A DNA stretch of 64,000 bases, taken from positions 62,001 through 126,000 of the forward strand of contig JNKY01000019.1 of NCBI GenBank assembly GCA_000702245.1. The letters run 5' to 3'. The notes under the pieces are model-generated. The model was not told where the DNA came from. It saw nothing but the letters and a program-made list of their open reading frames with translations, and made no database searches. This DNA is from Lachnospiraceae bacterium C6A11 (GTDB lineage: Bacteria; Bacillota; Clostridia; Lachnospirales; Lachnospiraceae). The position numbers and the translations under genes were made by a program. Below, piece by piece: positions 7,768 to 15,895 of this stretch. Positions within the stretch are counted from its first letter, which is position 1. Every line of letters starts with the position of its first letter.

Positions 7768-8058
7768 ATGAACAAGTATGAGATAGCGTTAGTTATCAGT
7801 ACAAAGCTCGAAGATGATGCCAGAATTGAAGTTCTTGAGAAGGTTAAGAGACGTGTTTCAAGAGCAGGCGGCACAATCACAAACATTGATGATTGGGGCA
7901 AGAAGAGAATGGCATACGAGATTCAGAAGATGAAGGATGGTTATTACTACTTCATCCAGTTCGAAGGCGATTCTGAATCACCGGCTAAGCTTGAGGCTAA
8001 TCTTCGTATCATGGATAACGTGTTAAGATATCTTGTTGTTAAGCAGGATGCTGAATAA
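7768..8058 (+). CDS. rpsF: 30S ribosomal protein S6
   Basis: S6 binds the central domain of 16S rRNA as a pair with S18. The protein shows the family start M-N-K-Y-E, the block D-D-W-G-K-K-R-M-A-Y-E-I and the beta strand G-Y-Y-Y-F-I-Q-F. The start is ATG 7768, behind AAGGAGGT at 7753-7760; the upstream GTG at 7759 lies inside that ribosome site. It is first in the rpsF-ssb-rpsR operon and is probably controlled by the leader just upstream. Confidence 0.97.
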   Translation: MNKYEIALVISTKLEDDARIEVLEKVKRRVSRAGGTITNIDDWGKKRMAYEIQKMKDGYYYFIQFEGDSESPAKLEANLRIMDNVLRYLVVKQDAE

Positions 8059-8119
8059 GATAATCCATGTACTTTAGTACTCGGAGAAAAACGCTGAGTA
8101 ATGAAACGGAGGTTCCAGC

Positions 8120-8575
8120 GTGAATAAGGTTATTTTAATGGGTAGACTGACTCGCGATCCTGAGGTTAGATATTCACAGGGTCAGAATGGCGAGCAGATG
8201 GCTATTGCAAGATACTCAATTGCAGTAGACAGAAGATTTGCAAGAAGAAATGGCGGGGATGAGCAGACAGCCGATTTCATCAATTGCGTAGCATTTGGAA
8301 GACAGGGCGAGTTTGCTGAGAAGTATCTTAAGAAAGGTACTAAGATTGCCGTTACAGGTCGTCTTCAGACCGGAAGCTATACTAACAAGGATGGTCAGAA
8401 GGTTTATACGACAGACGTAGTGATAGAGGAACAGGAATTTGCTGAGAGCAAGGGAAGCGCAGATGGCAGTACAGGTTATACTCCTAGAGAGAGTGCTCCT
8501 GCTCCATCATCAGCAGATGCAGCAGGGTTCATGAGCATCCCTGAGGGCATCGAGGGTGACCTTCCTTTCAAGTAA
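8120..8575 (+). CDS. ssb: Single-stranded DNA-binding protein
   Basis: Coats single-stranded DNA during replication, repair and recombination. The 151 residues contain the OB fold (M-N-K-V-I-L-M-G-R-L-T-R-D-P-E at the N-terminus, F-I-N-C-V-A-F-G-R), a flexible Ser/Ala/Pro-rich linker, and an acidic tail ending D-L-P-F-K. The usual partner-binding tail is D-D-I/D-L-P-F, so here one extra lysine follows the phenylalanine. The start is GTG, supported by an ACGGAGG site 6 bases away. It lies between rpsF and rpsR as in most Firmicutes. Confidence 0.97.
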   Translation: MNKVILMGRLTRDPEVRYSQGQNGEQMAIARYSIAVDRRFARRNGGDEQTADFINCVAFGRQGEFAEKYLKKGTKIAVTGRLQTGSYTNKDGQKVYTTDVVIEEQEFAESKGSADGSTGYTPRESAPAPSSADAAGFMSIPEGIEGDLPFK

Positions 8576-8586
8576 ATCGAAGTTCG

Positions 8587-8613
8587 AAAGTTCACGTAGT
8601 AACGTGAGACTTT
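8587..8613 (+). repeat. Hairpin in the ssb-rpsR gap
   Basis: Stem AAAGT-T-CACGT against ACGTG-A-ACTTT with one bulged G and loop AGTA, ending 3 bases before the rpsR ribosome site. It may tune S18 output or protect the mRNA. Confidence 0.55.
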
Positions 8614-8629
8614 ATGAAGGAGGAGAAAA

Positions 8630-8893
8630 ATGCCTTATAATAAGTCAGAGCAGGGTGCTGCTCCAATGAAGAGAAGAACAGTACGCAGAAGAAAGAAAGT
8701 TTGCGTTTTCTGTGCTGATAAGAACAACATCATTGACTACAAGGATGTGAATAAGCTTAGAAGATACATCTCTGAGCGTGGTAAGATCCTTCCAAGAAGG
8801 ATCACAGGAAACTGTGCAAAGCATCAGAGAGCTCTTACAGTTGCTGTTAAGAGAGCTAGACATATCGCACTTATTCCATACGTAGTTGAGTAA
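8630..8893 (+). CDS. rpsR: 30S ribosomal protein S18
   Basis: An 87-residue protein that binds 16S rRNA with S6. The basic N-terminus, K-V-C-V-F-C, and C-A-K-H-Q-R-A-L are visible; the Cys/His set C-x2-C...C-x2-H matches the zinc-binding variant of S18. An AAGGAGGAG site precedes the ATG. It is last in the rpsF operon and is followed by a terminator. Confidence 0.97.
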   Translation: MPYNKSEQGAAPMKRRTVRRRKKVCVFCADKNNIIDYKDVNKLRRYISERGKILPRRITGNCAKHQRALTVAVKRARHIALIPYVVE

Positions 8894-8916
8894 ATCGTAT
8901 TTTAAGAAGCGATTAC

Positions 8917-8949
8917 GAGCCCGGATTAAAAAGCCCGGGCTCTTTTTTT
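8917..8949 (+). terminator. Terminator of the rpsF operon
   Basis: Perfect 8-bp GC-rich stem GAGCCCGG/CCGGGCTC (8917-8924 with 8935-8942) followed by seven T. Confidence 0.93.
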
Positions 8950-9025
8950 GATAAAAAAACGCAGAATAATGGCTAAAAACCTATATTTCCTGCAAGTTTT
9001 CCTTTTATTATCGGTTTTCGTGTGC

Positions 9026-9031
9026 TATAAT
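9026..9031 (+). promoter_or_regulatory. -10 box of dapL
   Basis: A consensus TATAAT lies 81 bases before the dapL ATG. The -35 region (TTTTAT at 9003) is poor. Confidence 0.5.
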
Positions 9032-9111
9032 ATCACAGATTGTGTTTGTTACGAAAGTATTACATTTGTAAATAAAACTTCCTGCAGGGAAATATAAGGA
9101 GGACTGATACT

Positions 9112-10329
9112 ATGTTTAGAGTTAATGAAGATTATTTAAAGCTTCCGGGAAGCTATCTTTTTTCTACGATCGGAAAGAAGGTTGCAGCTTTTTCTGCTGC
9201 CAATCCGGATAAGAAGATAATAAGACTTGGAATAGGAGATGTAACCCAGCCGCTTTGTCCGGCTGTTATCAAGGCGCTTCACAGTGCAGTTGATGAGATG
9301 GCTGATGCGTCGACCTTCAAGGGTTATTCACCGGACCTCGGTTATGATTTCCTGAGAAATACAATTGCCCAGAAGGACTACAAGGACAGAGGCTGCGATA
9401 TAGCTGCTGACGAGATCTTCGTAAGTGACGGCGCTAAGTCTGATTCCGGAAATATCCAGGAGATATTCTCAAAGGATACTAAGGTTGCTGTGTGTGATCC
9501 TGTTTATCCTGTTTATGTTGATACTAACGTTATGGCCGGCAGAACCGGTGTTTATGACAGCGAGACAGGCCTCTGGAGCAATGTGATCTACATGCCATGT
9601 ACTGCGGAGAATGACTTCTCACCTGAGCTTCCAAAGGAAGTCCCTGATCTCATCTATCTCTGCTATCCAAACAATCCGACAGGTGCATCAATAACAAAGG
9701 ATGCTCTTCAGAGATGGGTTGATTACGCAAATAAGAACGGCTCAGTCATCGTTTATGACGCAGCCTATGAAGCATATATTTCCGAGGAGAATGTTCCTCA
9801 CTCAATCTATGAGTGCGAGGGTGCAAGAACCTGCGCTATAGAGATCAGAAGCTTCTCTAAGAATGCAGGCTTCACAGGAACACGTCTTGGCTTCACGGTT
9901 GTTCCTAAGGACATCAAGACTGCTGACGGTGTTACACTTCACCAGCTCTGGGCAAGAAGGCACGGAACCAAGTTCAACGGTGCTCCGTACATCGTACAGA
10001 AGGCGGGCGAGGCAGTTTACTCAGATGAGGGACGTGCTGAGACTGCGCAGCAGATCGCATATTATATGAATAATGCAAAATACATCTTCGAAGGCCTTAA
10101 GTCAGCAGGCTACAGCGTATACGGCGGCGTAAATGCTCCGTACATCTGGCTGAAGACACCTGACAAGATGACATCTTGGGATTTCTTTGACTTCCTGCTT
10201 GAAAGCGCAAATGTTGTAGGTACTCCGGGTTCAGGCTTCGGTCCGAGCGGAGAGGGTTATTTCAGACTGACAGCTTTCGGAAGCTATGAAAATACAGTAG
10301 AAGCAATTGACAGGATCAAGAAACTCTAA
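9112..10329 (+). CDS. dapL: LL-diaminopimelate aminotransferase
   Basis: PLP enzyme that converts tetrahydrodipicolinate directly to LL-diaminopimelate, the short route to lysine and peptidoglycan cross-links. At 405 residues it has the expected length. Visible class I/II aminotransferase features: the DapL N-terminus [10 protein letters not shown], the substrate loop F-K-G-Y-S-P, P-N-N-P-T-G, and the PLP-binding lysine in [14 protein letters not shown]. An AAGGAGG site precedes the ATG. The gene is monocistronic by spacing and has its own TATAAT box. Confidence 0.95.
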   Translation: MFRVNEDYLKLPGSYLFSTIGKKVAAFSAANPDKKIIRLGIGDVTQPLCPAVIKALHSAVDEMADASTFKGYSPDLGYDFLRNTIAQKDYKDRGCDIAADEIFVSDGAKSDSGNIQEIFSKDTKVAVCDPVYPVYVDTNVMAGRTGVYDSETGLWSNVIYMPCTAENDFSPELPKEVPDLIYLCYPNNPTGASITKDALQRWVDYANKNGSVIVYDAAYEAYISEENVPHSIYECEGARTCAIEIRSFSKNAGFTGTRLGFTVVPKDIKTADGVTLHQLWARRHGTKFNGAPYIVQKAGEAVYSDEGRAETAQQIAYYMNNAKYIFEGLKSAGYSVYGGVNAPYIWLKTPDKMTSWDFFDFLLESANVVGTPGSGFGPSGEGYFRLTAFGSYENTVEAIDRIKKL

Positions 10330-10387
10330 AAATATTATTGGGGTATTTATAAACGTTTTTATTAGTTATACAAGGAGAAACGTGTAA

Positions 10388-12037
10388 ATGAAGTTATTCA
10401 GAGGGTTAAAAAGATCGGTTATCGCATTTGTTATCTGTGCGGTAGTGACGTTGAATGAGACAGGTGTACTTGCTGCCTGTCCTGTCGCAGAAAAACAGTA
10501 TAAGGTACAGCATGCTCCGAAGTATCTGGGTGTTGAGAAGCTGGATGGTATCGATGTTTCTGAACATCAGGGAGATATCGACTGGGCAAAGGTTAAGAAG
10601 GCCGGAATTGATTTTGCTTTCATCAGGATCGGCGGACGCGGCTGGGGCTCAAGTGGAAATATGTATTTCGACAGCAACTTTGTACAGAATGTCAAGGGTG
10701 CTCTCGCAAATAATATCCAGGTCGGCTTGTATTTTTACTCACAGGCACTCACGGTTGAGGAAGCGAAGGCTGAAGCTCAGAGAGTGCTTACCTATATGAA
10801 TCCGCAGAAGGGTACGGATCTTTACAATCAGCTGAAGGGCGGTATCTGGCAGTATCGAAATCAGATCACTCTTCCAATCGTTATGGATTATGAATACAGT
10901 CCATCGTATGCAGGAAGATTTGTTGCCGGAAAGATATCAAAGGAACAGGCAACAAGAAATGCTGAGGCATTCATCGGAGAGATCAAGGCGGCAGGCTTCG
11001 ACGCCTGTGTTTACGGAAGCGCTTGTTTCCTTGAGGATCAGCTTGATGTTAATAAGCTTTACAATACATCGGCTATCTGGCTGGCTCATTTCACGGATTA
11101 TACAGATTATGAGGGCGAATACACCTGGTGGCAGTATTCGGAGAGAGGACATGTTGACGGCATAGAGGAAAACGTTGACATGGATATCTGGTACAAGAAG
11201 GAAAAGATCGATACAGAATATCACTGTGTTAAGACAACCTATAACGGCAAGACAGGCTGGTACTGTGTTCGTGAAGGTAAGGTCGTAGCTGATTTCAAGG
11301 GCTTTGTTGAGAACGAGAACGGCTGGTGGTATATCGAGAACGGCGAGGTTGATTTCAATCACACCGGAGTTTATAAAGGAACGCTTGGAAATACCGAGGG
11401 CTGGTGGAATGTAAAGGGCTCAAAGGTATGCTTCTCTACCGGTTTTGCAGAGAATGAGAACGGCTGGTGGTATTGCATAAACGGCAAGGTTGACTTTTCT
11501 GTATCAAATGTTATAAAGGGTACAGTTAATGGTCAGAGCGGCTGGTGGACAGTTCGCGGCGGCAAGGTGTATTTCGATAATACAGTTGCAAGGAATGAAA
11601 ACGGCTGGTGGTACTGCAAACAGGGTAAGGTTGACTTCTCATATACAGGTATCGCAAAGAACCAGTACGGCTGGTGGAGAATAGAAGGCGGTAAGGTCAA
11701 CTTTAACAGTAATACAATTGCGAAGAATGAGCACGGCTGGTGGTATCTGAAGAATGGAAAGGTTGATTTCAGCTTCAACGGTATCGCTCAGAATGAGAAC
11801 GGATACTGGTACTGCAGAGGCGGCAAGGTTGACTTCAACTTCAATGGACTTGCAAAGGGAAACTACGGCTGGTGGTACTGCAGAGGCGGAAGAGTTGATT
11901 TCAATTTCCGCGGTATAGTAGGAAATCAGTACGGTGACTGGTATGTTGAAGGTGGTAAGGTTATGTTTGACTACTACGGTTATGTGACCGTGAGCGGTAA
12001 TACTTATTACATCAGAGGCGGAAGAGTCACAGAATAA
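10388..12037 (+). CDS. Secreted GH25 lysozyme with tandem aromatic repeats
   Basis: Predicted exported muramidase of 549 residues that cleaves peptidoglycan glycan strands. Residues 1-30 form a signal peptide ending V-L-A-A-C, so cleavage could be ordinary or at Cys31 as a lipoprotein. Residues 50-270 are a GH25 barrel: catalytic Asp56 in G-I-D-V-S-E-H-Q-G, the V-M-D167-Y-E169 pair, and W-W-Q-Y-S. From about residue 272 to the end, roughly twelve repeats of about 22 residues follow the pattern G-W-W-Y-x3-G-K-V-D-F, resembling Gly/Trp-type wall-binding repeats. Such repeats probably anchor the enzyme to wall polymer. It may act in cell separation or against neighbours. Confidence 0.9.
   Translation: MKLFRGLKRSVIAFVICAVVTLNETGVLAACPVAEKQYKVQHAPKYLGVEKLDGIDVSEHQGDIDWAKVKKAGIDFAFIRIGGRGWGSSGNMYFDSNFVQNVKGALANNIQVGLYFYSQALTVEEAKAEAQRVLTYMNPQKGTDLYNQLKGGIWQYRNQITLPIVMDYEYSPSYAGRFVAGKISKEQATRNAEAFIGEIKAAGFDACVYGSACFLEDQLDVNKLYNTSAIWLAHFTDYTDYEGEYTWWQYSERGHVDGIEENVDMDIWYKKEKIDTEYHCVKTTYNGKTGWYCVREGKVVADFKGFVENENGWWYIENGEVDFNHTGVYKGTLGNTEGWWNVKGSKVCFSTGFAENENGWWYCINGKVDFSVSNVIKGTVNGQSGWWTVRGGKVYFDNTVARNENGWWYCKQGKVDFSYTGIAKNQYGWWRIEGGKVNFNSNTIAKNEHGWWYLKNGKVDFSFNGIAQNENGYWYCRGGKVDFNFNGLAKGNYGWWYCRGGRVDFNFRGIVGNQYGDWYVEGGKVMFDYYGYVTVSGNTYYIRGGRVTE
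11230..12034 (+). repeat. Tandem repeat array in the lysozyme gene
   Basis: About twelve units of roughly 63-69 bases encode the G-W-W-Y...G-K-V-D-F repeat. The most regular DNA copies (AACGGCTGGTGGTA cores) lie between 11320 and 11900, so slippage or recombination could change copy number. Confidence 0.8.
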
Positions 12038-12082
12038 TCCGAAGGTATTTTATAAGAAAAAATATAGATCAGGAGCATAAAA

Positions 12083-13828
12083 ATGAAGAACATTTACAGA
12101 GACAAAACAATTGATAAGATGACAGAGGGCGATGTCGGAAGTACAGTAAGACTTGCCGGCTGGGTTGAAAATATCCGCGATCACGGCGGGGTTTCATTCA
12201 TCGACCTTAGAGACATGTACGGAGTAATGCAGGTTGTCCTCAGGGATACAACACTTCTTGATAATATTTCAAAGGAACAGGCTATTTCGGTTGAAGGACT
12301 TGTAGAGCATAGAGACGAGGAAACCTACAATCCTAAGATTCCTACAGGAACTATCGAGCTTGAAGCTCATTCTATCGATATTCTCGGAAAGGTTTACGAG
12401 CAGCTTCCATTTGAGATCATGACCTCTAAGGAGGTTCGTGAGGATGTAAGACTTAAATACCGTTTCCTCGATCTTCGTAACGACAAGGTTAAGGATAACA
12501 TCCTCTTCAGATCAAAGGTTATCAGCTTCCTCAGAAAGAAGATGGAGGATATGGGCTTTGTAGAGATCCAGACACCTATCCTCTGCGCTTCATCGCCTGA
12601 AGGAGCAAGAGATTATATCGTGCCTTCAAGAAGATATAAGGGCAAGTTCTATGCTCTTCCACAGGCACCACAGCAGTATAAGCAGCTCCTCATGGTTTCA
12701 GGCTTTGACAAGTATTTCCAGATCGCGCCTTGCTTTAGAGATGAGGATGCGAGAGCAGACCGTTCACCTGGAGAGTTCTATCAGCTCGACTTTGAGATGA
12801 GCTTCGCAACTCAGGAGGATGTATTTAAGGTTGGTGAGGAAGTGCTCACAGAAACCTTCAAGAAGTTTGCACCTGAAGGCTACAGCGTAACAGAGGCACC
12901 TTATCCTATCATCAGCTACAAGCAGTCCATGCTTGAATTTGGTTCAGACAAGCCGGACCTCAGAAATCCACTTAGAATAATCGATCTTTCAGAGTTCTTC
13001 GAAAGATGTACCTTCAAGCCATTCCACGGCAAAACTGTACGTGCGATCAATGTTCCGAGAAAGCTTTCAAAGGGCCAGCATGAGAAGATGCTTAAGTTCG
13101 CAACAGGAATCGGTATGGGCGGTCTTGGCTACCTTGAGGTTCTTGAGGATGGCAGCTACAAGGGACCTATCGATAAGTTCATTCCTGATGAACTTAAAGA
13201 CGAACTTCGTGAGAAGGCTAAGCTCAGTATCGGAGATACAATCTTCTTCATAGCAGATAAGGAAGCACAGGCTGCTAACTTTGCAGGACAGATAAGAAAT
13301 GAACTTGGTGCAAGACTCGAGCTTATCGAGAAGAATGCATACAGGTTCTGCTACATAAATGATTTCCCAATGTACGAGATCGACGAGGAAACCAAGAAGC
13401 CAGGCTTCACACACAATCCATTCTCAATGCCACAGGGCGGACTTGAGGCACTTGAAACTAAGGATCCTCTTGATATTCTTGCATATCAGTATGATATCGT
13501 ATGTAACGGTGTAGAGCTTTCGAGCGGTGCCGTAAGAAACCATGATATGAAGATCATGGAGAAGGCGTTCGAGATCGCGGGCTATTCAAAGGATGTACTT
13601 GAGAAGAAGTTCGGAGCGCTTTATACTGCATTCCAGTTTGGAGCACCTCCACACGCAGGAATGGCTCCGGGTGTTGATCGTATGATAATGCTCCTTCGTA
13701 ACGAGGAAAATATACGTGAAGTAATCGCCTTCCCAATGAGCGGAACGGGTCAGGATCTTATGTGCGGCGCACCAAACGAAGTTACCGAGATGCAGCTCCG
13801 CGAGACACACATCAAAGTTAGGGATTAA
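12083..13828 (+). CDS. aspS: Aspartyl-tRNA synthetase, likely non-discriminating
   Basis: Charges tRNA-Asp and, if non-discriminating, also tRNA-Asn with aspartate. At 581 residues it is the bacterial form: anticodon OB fold, class II catalytic core (F-R-D-E-D-A-R-A-D-R, G-A-P-P-H-A-G-M-A-P-G-V-D-R) and the inserted GAD domain (about 280-420). In the OB fold, His34 in R-D-H-G-G and a non-lysine at the R-D-E-E position match residues linked to non-discriminating enzymes. gatC, gatA and gatB follow directly and would convert Asp-tRNA-Asn to Asn-tRNA-Asn, which fits. Confidence 0.95.
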   Translation: MKNIYRDKTIDKMTEGDVGSTVRLAGWVENIRDHGGVSFIDLRDMYGVMQVVLRDTTLLDNISKEQAISVEGLVEHRDEETYNPKIPTGTIELEAHSIDILGKVYEQLPFEIMTSKEVREDVRLKYRFLDLRNDKVKDNILFRSKVISFLRKKMEDMGFVEIQTPILCASSPEGARDYIVPSRRYKGKFYALPQAPQQYKQLLMVSGFDKYFQIAPCFRDEDARADRSPGEFYQLDFEMSFATQEDVFKVGEEVLTETFKKFAPEGYSVTEAPYPIISYKQSMLEFGSDKPDLRNPLRIIDLSEFFERCTFKPFHGKTVRAINVPRKLSKGQHEKMLKFATGIGMGGLGYLEVLEDGSYKGPIDKFIPDELKDELREKAKLSIGDTIFFIADKEAQAANFAGQIRNELGARLELIEKNAYRFCYINDFPMYEIDEETKKPGFTHNPFSMPQGGLEALETKDPLDILAYQYDIVCNGVELSSGAVRNHDMKIMEKAFEIAGYSKDVLEKKFGALYTAFQFGAPPHAGMAPGVDRMIMLLRNEENIREVIAFPMSGTGQDLMCGAPNEVTEMQLRETHIKVRD

Positions 13829-13905
13829 GCCACGGGATTGCGCGAGCGAAGCTCATGCAGGATTCTGCGAAGCAGAAGACTGGTACCAAAAAGCCACGGG
13901 ATTGC
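13829..13905. repeat. Intergenic hairpin repeat module
   Basis: Holds a direct repeat GCCACGGGATTGC (13829-13841 and 13893-13905) and two hairpins with GAA loops: GAGC-GAA-GCTC (13844-13854) and TTCTGC-GAA-GCAGAA (13863-13877). The block GATTCTG...GGTACC-AAAAAG is shared with the gatC-gatA gap. Confidence 0.75.
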
Positions 13906-13927
13906 ATCCACAAAGAAAGGATAAACA

Positions 13928-14215
13928 ATGCAGATCACAGACGAAACGATAGATTATGTAGGTATTCTTGCGAAGCTTTCCCTTTCTCCTGAGGAGAAGG
14001 AGCAGGCTAAGAAGGATATGTCGGAAATGCTTGATTACGTCGGCAAGCTTGATGAGCTGGACGTTACGGGCGTTGAGCCGATGAGCCACAGCTTCCCGGT
14101 ATCAAATGTTATGCGTCCGGATGAGGTTACAAATACCGACGACAGAGAAAATATGCTGAAGAATGCACCTGAGCGATCAGATGACAGTTATATTGTTCCA
14201 CATACATTCGATTAG
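13928..14215 (+). CDS. gatC: Asp/Glu-tRNA amidotransferase subunit C
   Basis: A 95-residue stabilising subunit of the GatCAB complex that amidates Asp-tRNA-Asn or Glu-tRNA-Gln. Family features: I-x3-Y-V-G-I-L-A-K-L-S-L-S at the N-terminus, M-L-D-Y-V-G-K-L-D-E-L-D, V-E-P-M-S-H, and M-R-P-D-E-V. An AGAAAGG site precedes the ATG. It is separated from aspS and gatA by repeat-bearing gaps of about 100 and 127 bases but is likely cotranscribed. Confidence 0.95.
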   Translation: MQITDETIDYVGILAKLSLSPEEKEQAKKDMSEMLDYVGKLDELDVTGVEPMSHSFPVSNVMRPDEVTNTDDRENMLKNAPERSDDSYIVPHTFD

Positions 14216-14323
14216 GTTTCGATTCGCAGAGCAAATCGGAATCCGAACGAAGTGAGGATACGGCGTGTGAAACACGCCCACGGATGCAAAGCATCCGGGC
14301 ATGATTCTGTGAAACAGAATCAT
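14216..14323. repeat. Row of four to five short hairpins between gatC and gatA
   Basis: Successive perfect stems with three-base loops: GGCGTGT-GAA-ACACGCC (14262-14278), CGGATGC-AAA-GCATCCG (14281-14297), ATGATTCTGT-GAA-ACAGAATCAT (14301-14323). They are preceded by weaker CGATT/AATCG and TCC...GGA hairpins. There is no T tract, so these are not terminators. Confidence 0.85.
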
Positions 14324-14342
14324 GGTACAAAAAGGAGATAAC

Positions 14343-15878
14343 ATGAAAAACAACGAAATAATCGCGCTTTCCGCAGTCGAGCTCGGTGCGAAGATCAAAG
14401 CCGGTGAGCTTACCTCCGTCGATGCTGTTACTGCCTATCTTGAAAGGATAGAAGCGGTTGAAAAGAATATAAATGCATTTATCACCGTAGATAAAGAGGG
14501 TGCTCTTGCTGCGGCTGCTGAAGCCGACAGGAAGATTGCGGCAGGCGAGTTGACAGGCCCTCTTGCAGGTGTTCCTGTTGCGATTAAGGCAAATATGTGC
14601 ATCGAAGGAAAGCTTGCTTCATGTGCATCACACATACTTGACAATTTCTATCCGACCTATACCAGTACAGCTGTAGAGAAGCTCCTTGCAGCAGGTGCGG
14701 TAAATCTCGGAAGTACAAATATGGATGAGTTTGCTATGGGAAGTACGACAGAAACCTCGTATTTCGGAGCAACACACAACCCATGGGATATAGAGAGAGT
14801 TCCGGGCGGTTCATCAGGCGGTTCTGCAGCTGCAGTTGCAGCAGATGAATGTGCAGTAGCTCTCGGTTCAGATACAGGCGGTTCCATCAGACAGCCGGCG
14901 TCCTTCTGCGGCGTTACAGGCATCAAGCCAACCTACGGAAGAGTTTCACGTTACGGACTTATCGCTTACGGTTCATCACTTGATCAGATCGGACCTCTCG
15001 GTAAAGACGTTACTGACTGTGCCACCATCCTTGAGATAATCGCAGGCAAGGATACTAAGGATTCTACCAGCGTAGGTACAGAAGGTGAAACTGCAGATGA
15101 AAAAATGAAAACAGACTTTACATCAGCTTTGGTTGAGGATGTAAAGGGTATGAAGATAGGCGTTCCTAAGGATTATTTCCTTGAGGGAATCGATGAAGAT
15201 GTTAAGGCTGCGGTTCTTGCTGCGGCTGATAAGTATAAGGCTCTCGGAGCTGAGGTTGAAGAGTTCGATCTCGGTATGGTAGAGTATGCCATCCCTGCAT
15301 ATTACATTATCGCCTGCGCCGAGGCTTCATCAAACCTTGAAAGATTTGATGGAGTAAAATACGGCTACAGAACAAAGGATTACAACGACCTTCACGAGAT
15401 GTACAAGAAGACCCGTTCAGAGGGCTTCGGTGCAGAGGTTAAGAGAAGGATCATGCTTGGTTCCTTCGTTCTTTCATCAGGTTATTATGATGCATATTAT
15501 GTTAAGGCTCTTCGTGTGAAGGCACTTATCAAGCAGGCATTTGACAAGGCTTTTGAGAAATACGATATCATCCTCGGACCGGTTGCACCGACAACTGCAC
15601 TTAAGTGCGGTGAGTCGCTTTCAGATCCTATCAAGATGTATCTTGGCGATATTTACACGGTAGCTGTAAACCTTGCAGGTCTGCCGGGTATCTCCCTTCC
15701 TTGCGGATATGACAAGAACGGACTTCCAATCGGTCTTCAGCTTCTCGGACAGACCTTCGATGAGAAGAAGATAATAAGGGCTGCTTATACCTTTGAACAG
15801 CAGTTTAAGGCTGAGGCAAAGAAGGCAGGATTTGCCAATTCTTCAGCAGATATTAATAAAAGCTTTAATGGTAATTAG
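14343..15878 (+). CDS. gatA: Asp/Glu-tRNA amidotransferase subunit A
   Basis: Amidase subunit that releases ammonia from glutamine and channels it to GatB. The amidase-signature triad is present: lysine in V-A-I-K-A-N, serines in G-G-S-S-G-G-S-A-A-A and G-S-D-T-G-G-S-I-R-Q-P. The length of 511 residues is slightly above the usual 485. The start is ATG 14343, with AAAGGAG just before it; the in-frame ATG at 14322 lies inside a hairpin and has no ribosome site. gatB starts 17 bases after the stop. Confidence 0.96.
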   Translation: MKNNEIIALSAVELGAKIKAGELTSVDAVTAYLERIEAVEKNINAFITVDKEGALAAAAEADRKIAAGELTGPLAGVPVAIKANMCIEGKLASCASHILDNFYPTYTSTAVEKLLAAGAVNLGSTNMDEFAMGSTTETSYFGATHNPWDIERVPGGSSGGSAAAVAADECAVALGSDTGGSIRQPASFCGVTGIKPTYGRVSRYGLIAYGSSLDQIGPLGKDVTDCATILEIIAGKDTKDSTSVGTEGETADEKMKTDFTSALVEDVKGMKIGVPKDYFLEGIDEDVKAAVLAAADKYKALGAEVEEFDLGMVEYAIPAYYIIACAEASSNLERFDGVKYGYRTKDYNDLHEMYKKTRSEGFGAEVKRRIMLGSFVLSSGYYDAYYVKALRVKALIKQAFDKAFEKYDIILGPVAPTTALKCGESLSDPIKMYLGDIYTVAVNLAGLPGISLPCGYDKNGLPIGLQLLGQTFDEKKIIRAAYTFEQQFKAEAKKAGFANSSADINKSFNGN

Positions 15879-15895
15879 AAGGGAGGCATATTAAA

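Noticed and set aside
14262-14323. Terminators between gatC and gatA
   Set aside because: The stems are perfect but none is followed by a T tract, and splitting gatC from gatA transcription would be unexpected.
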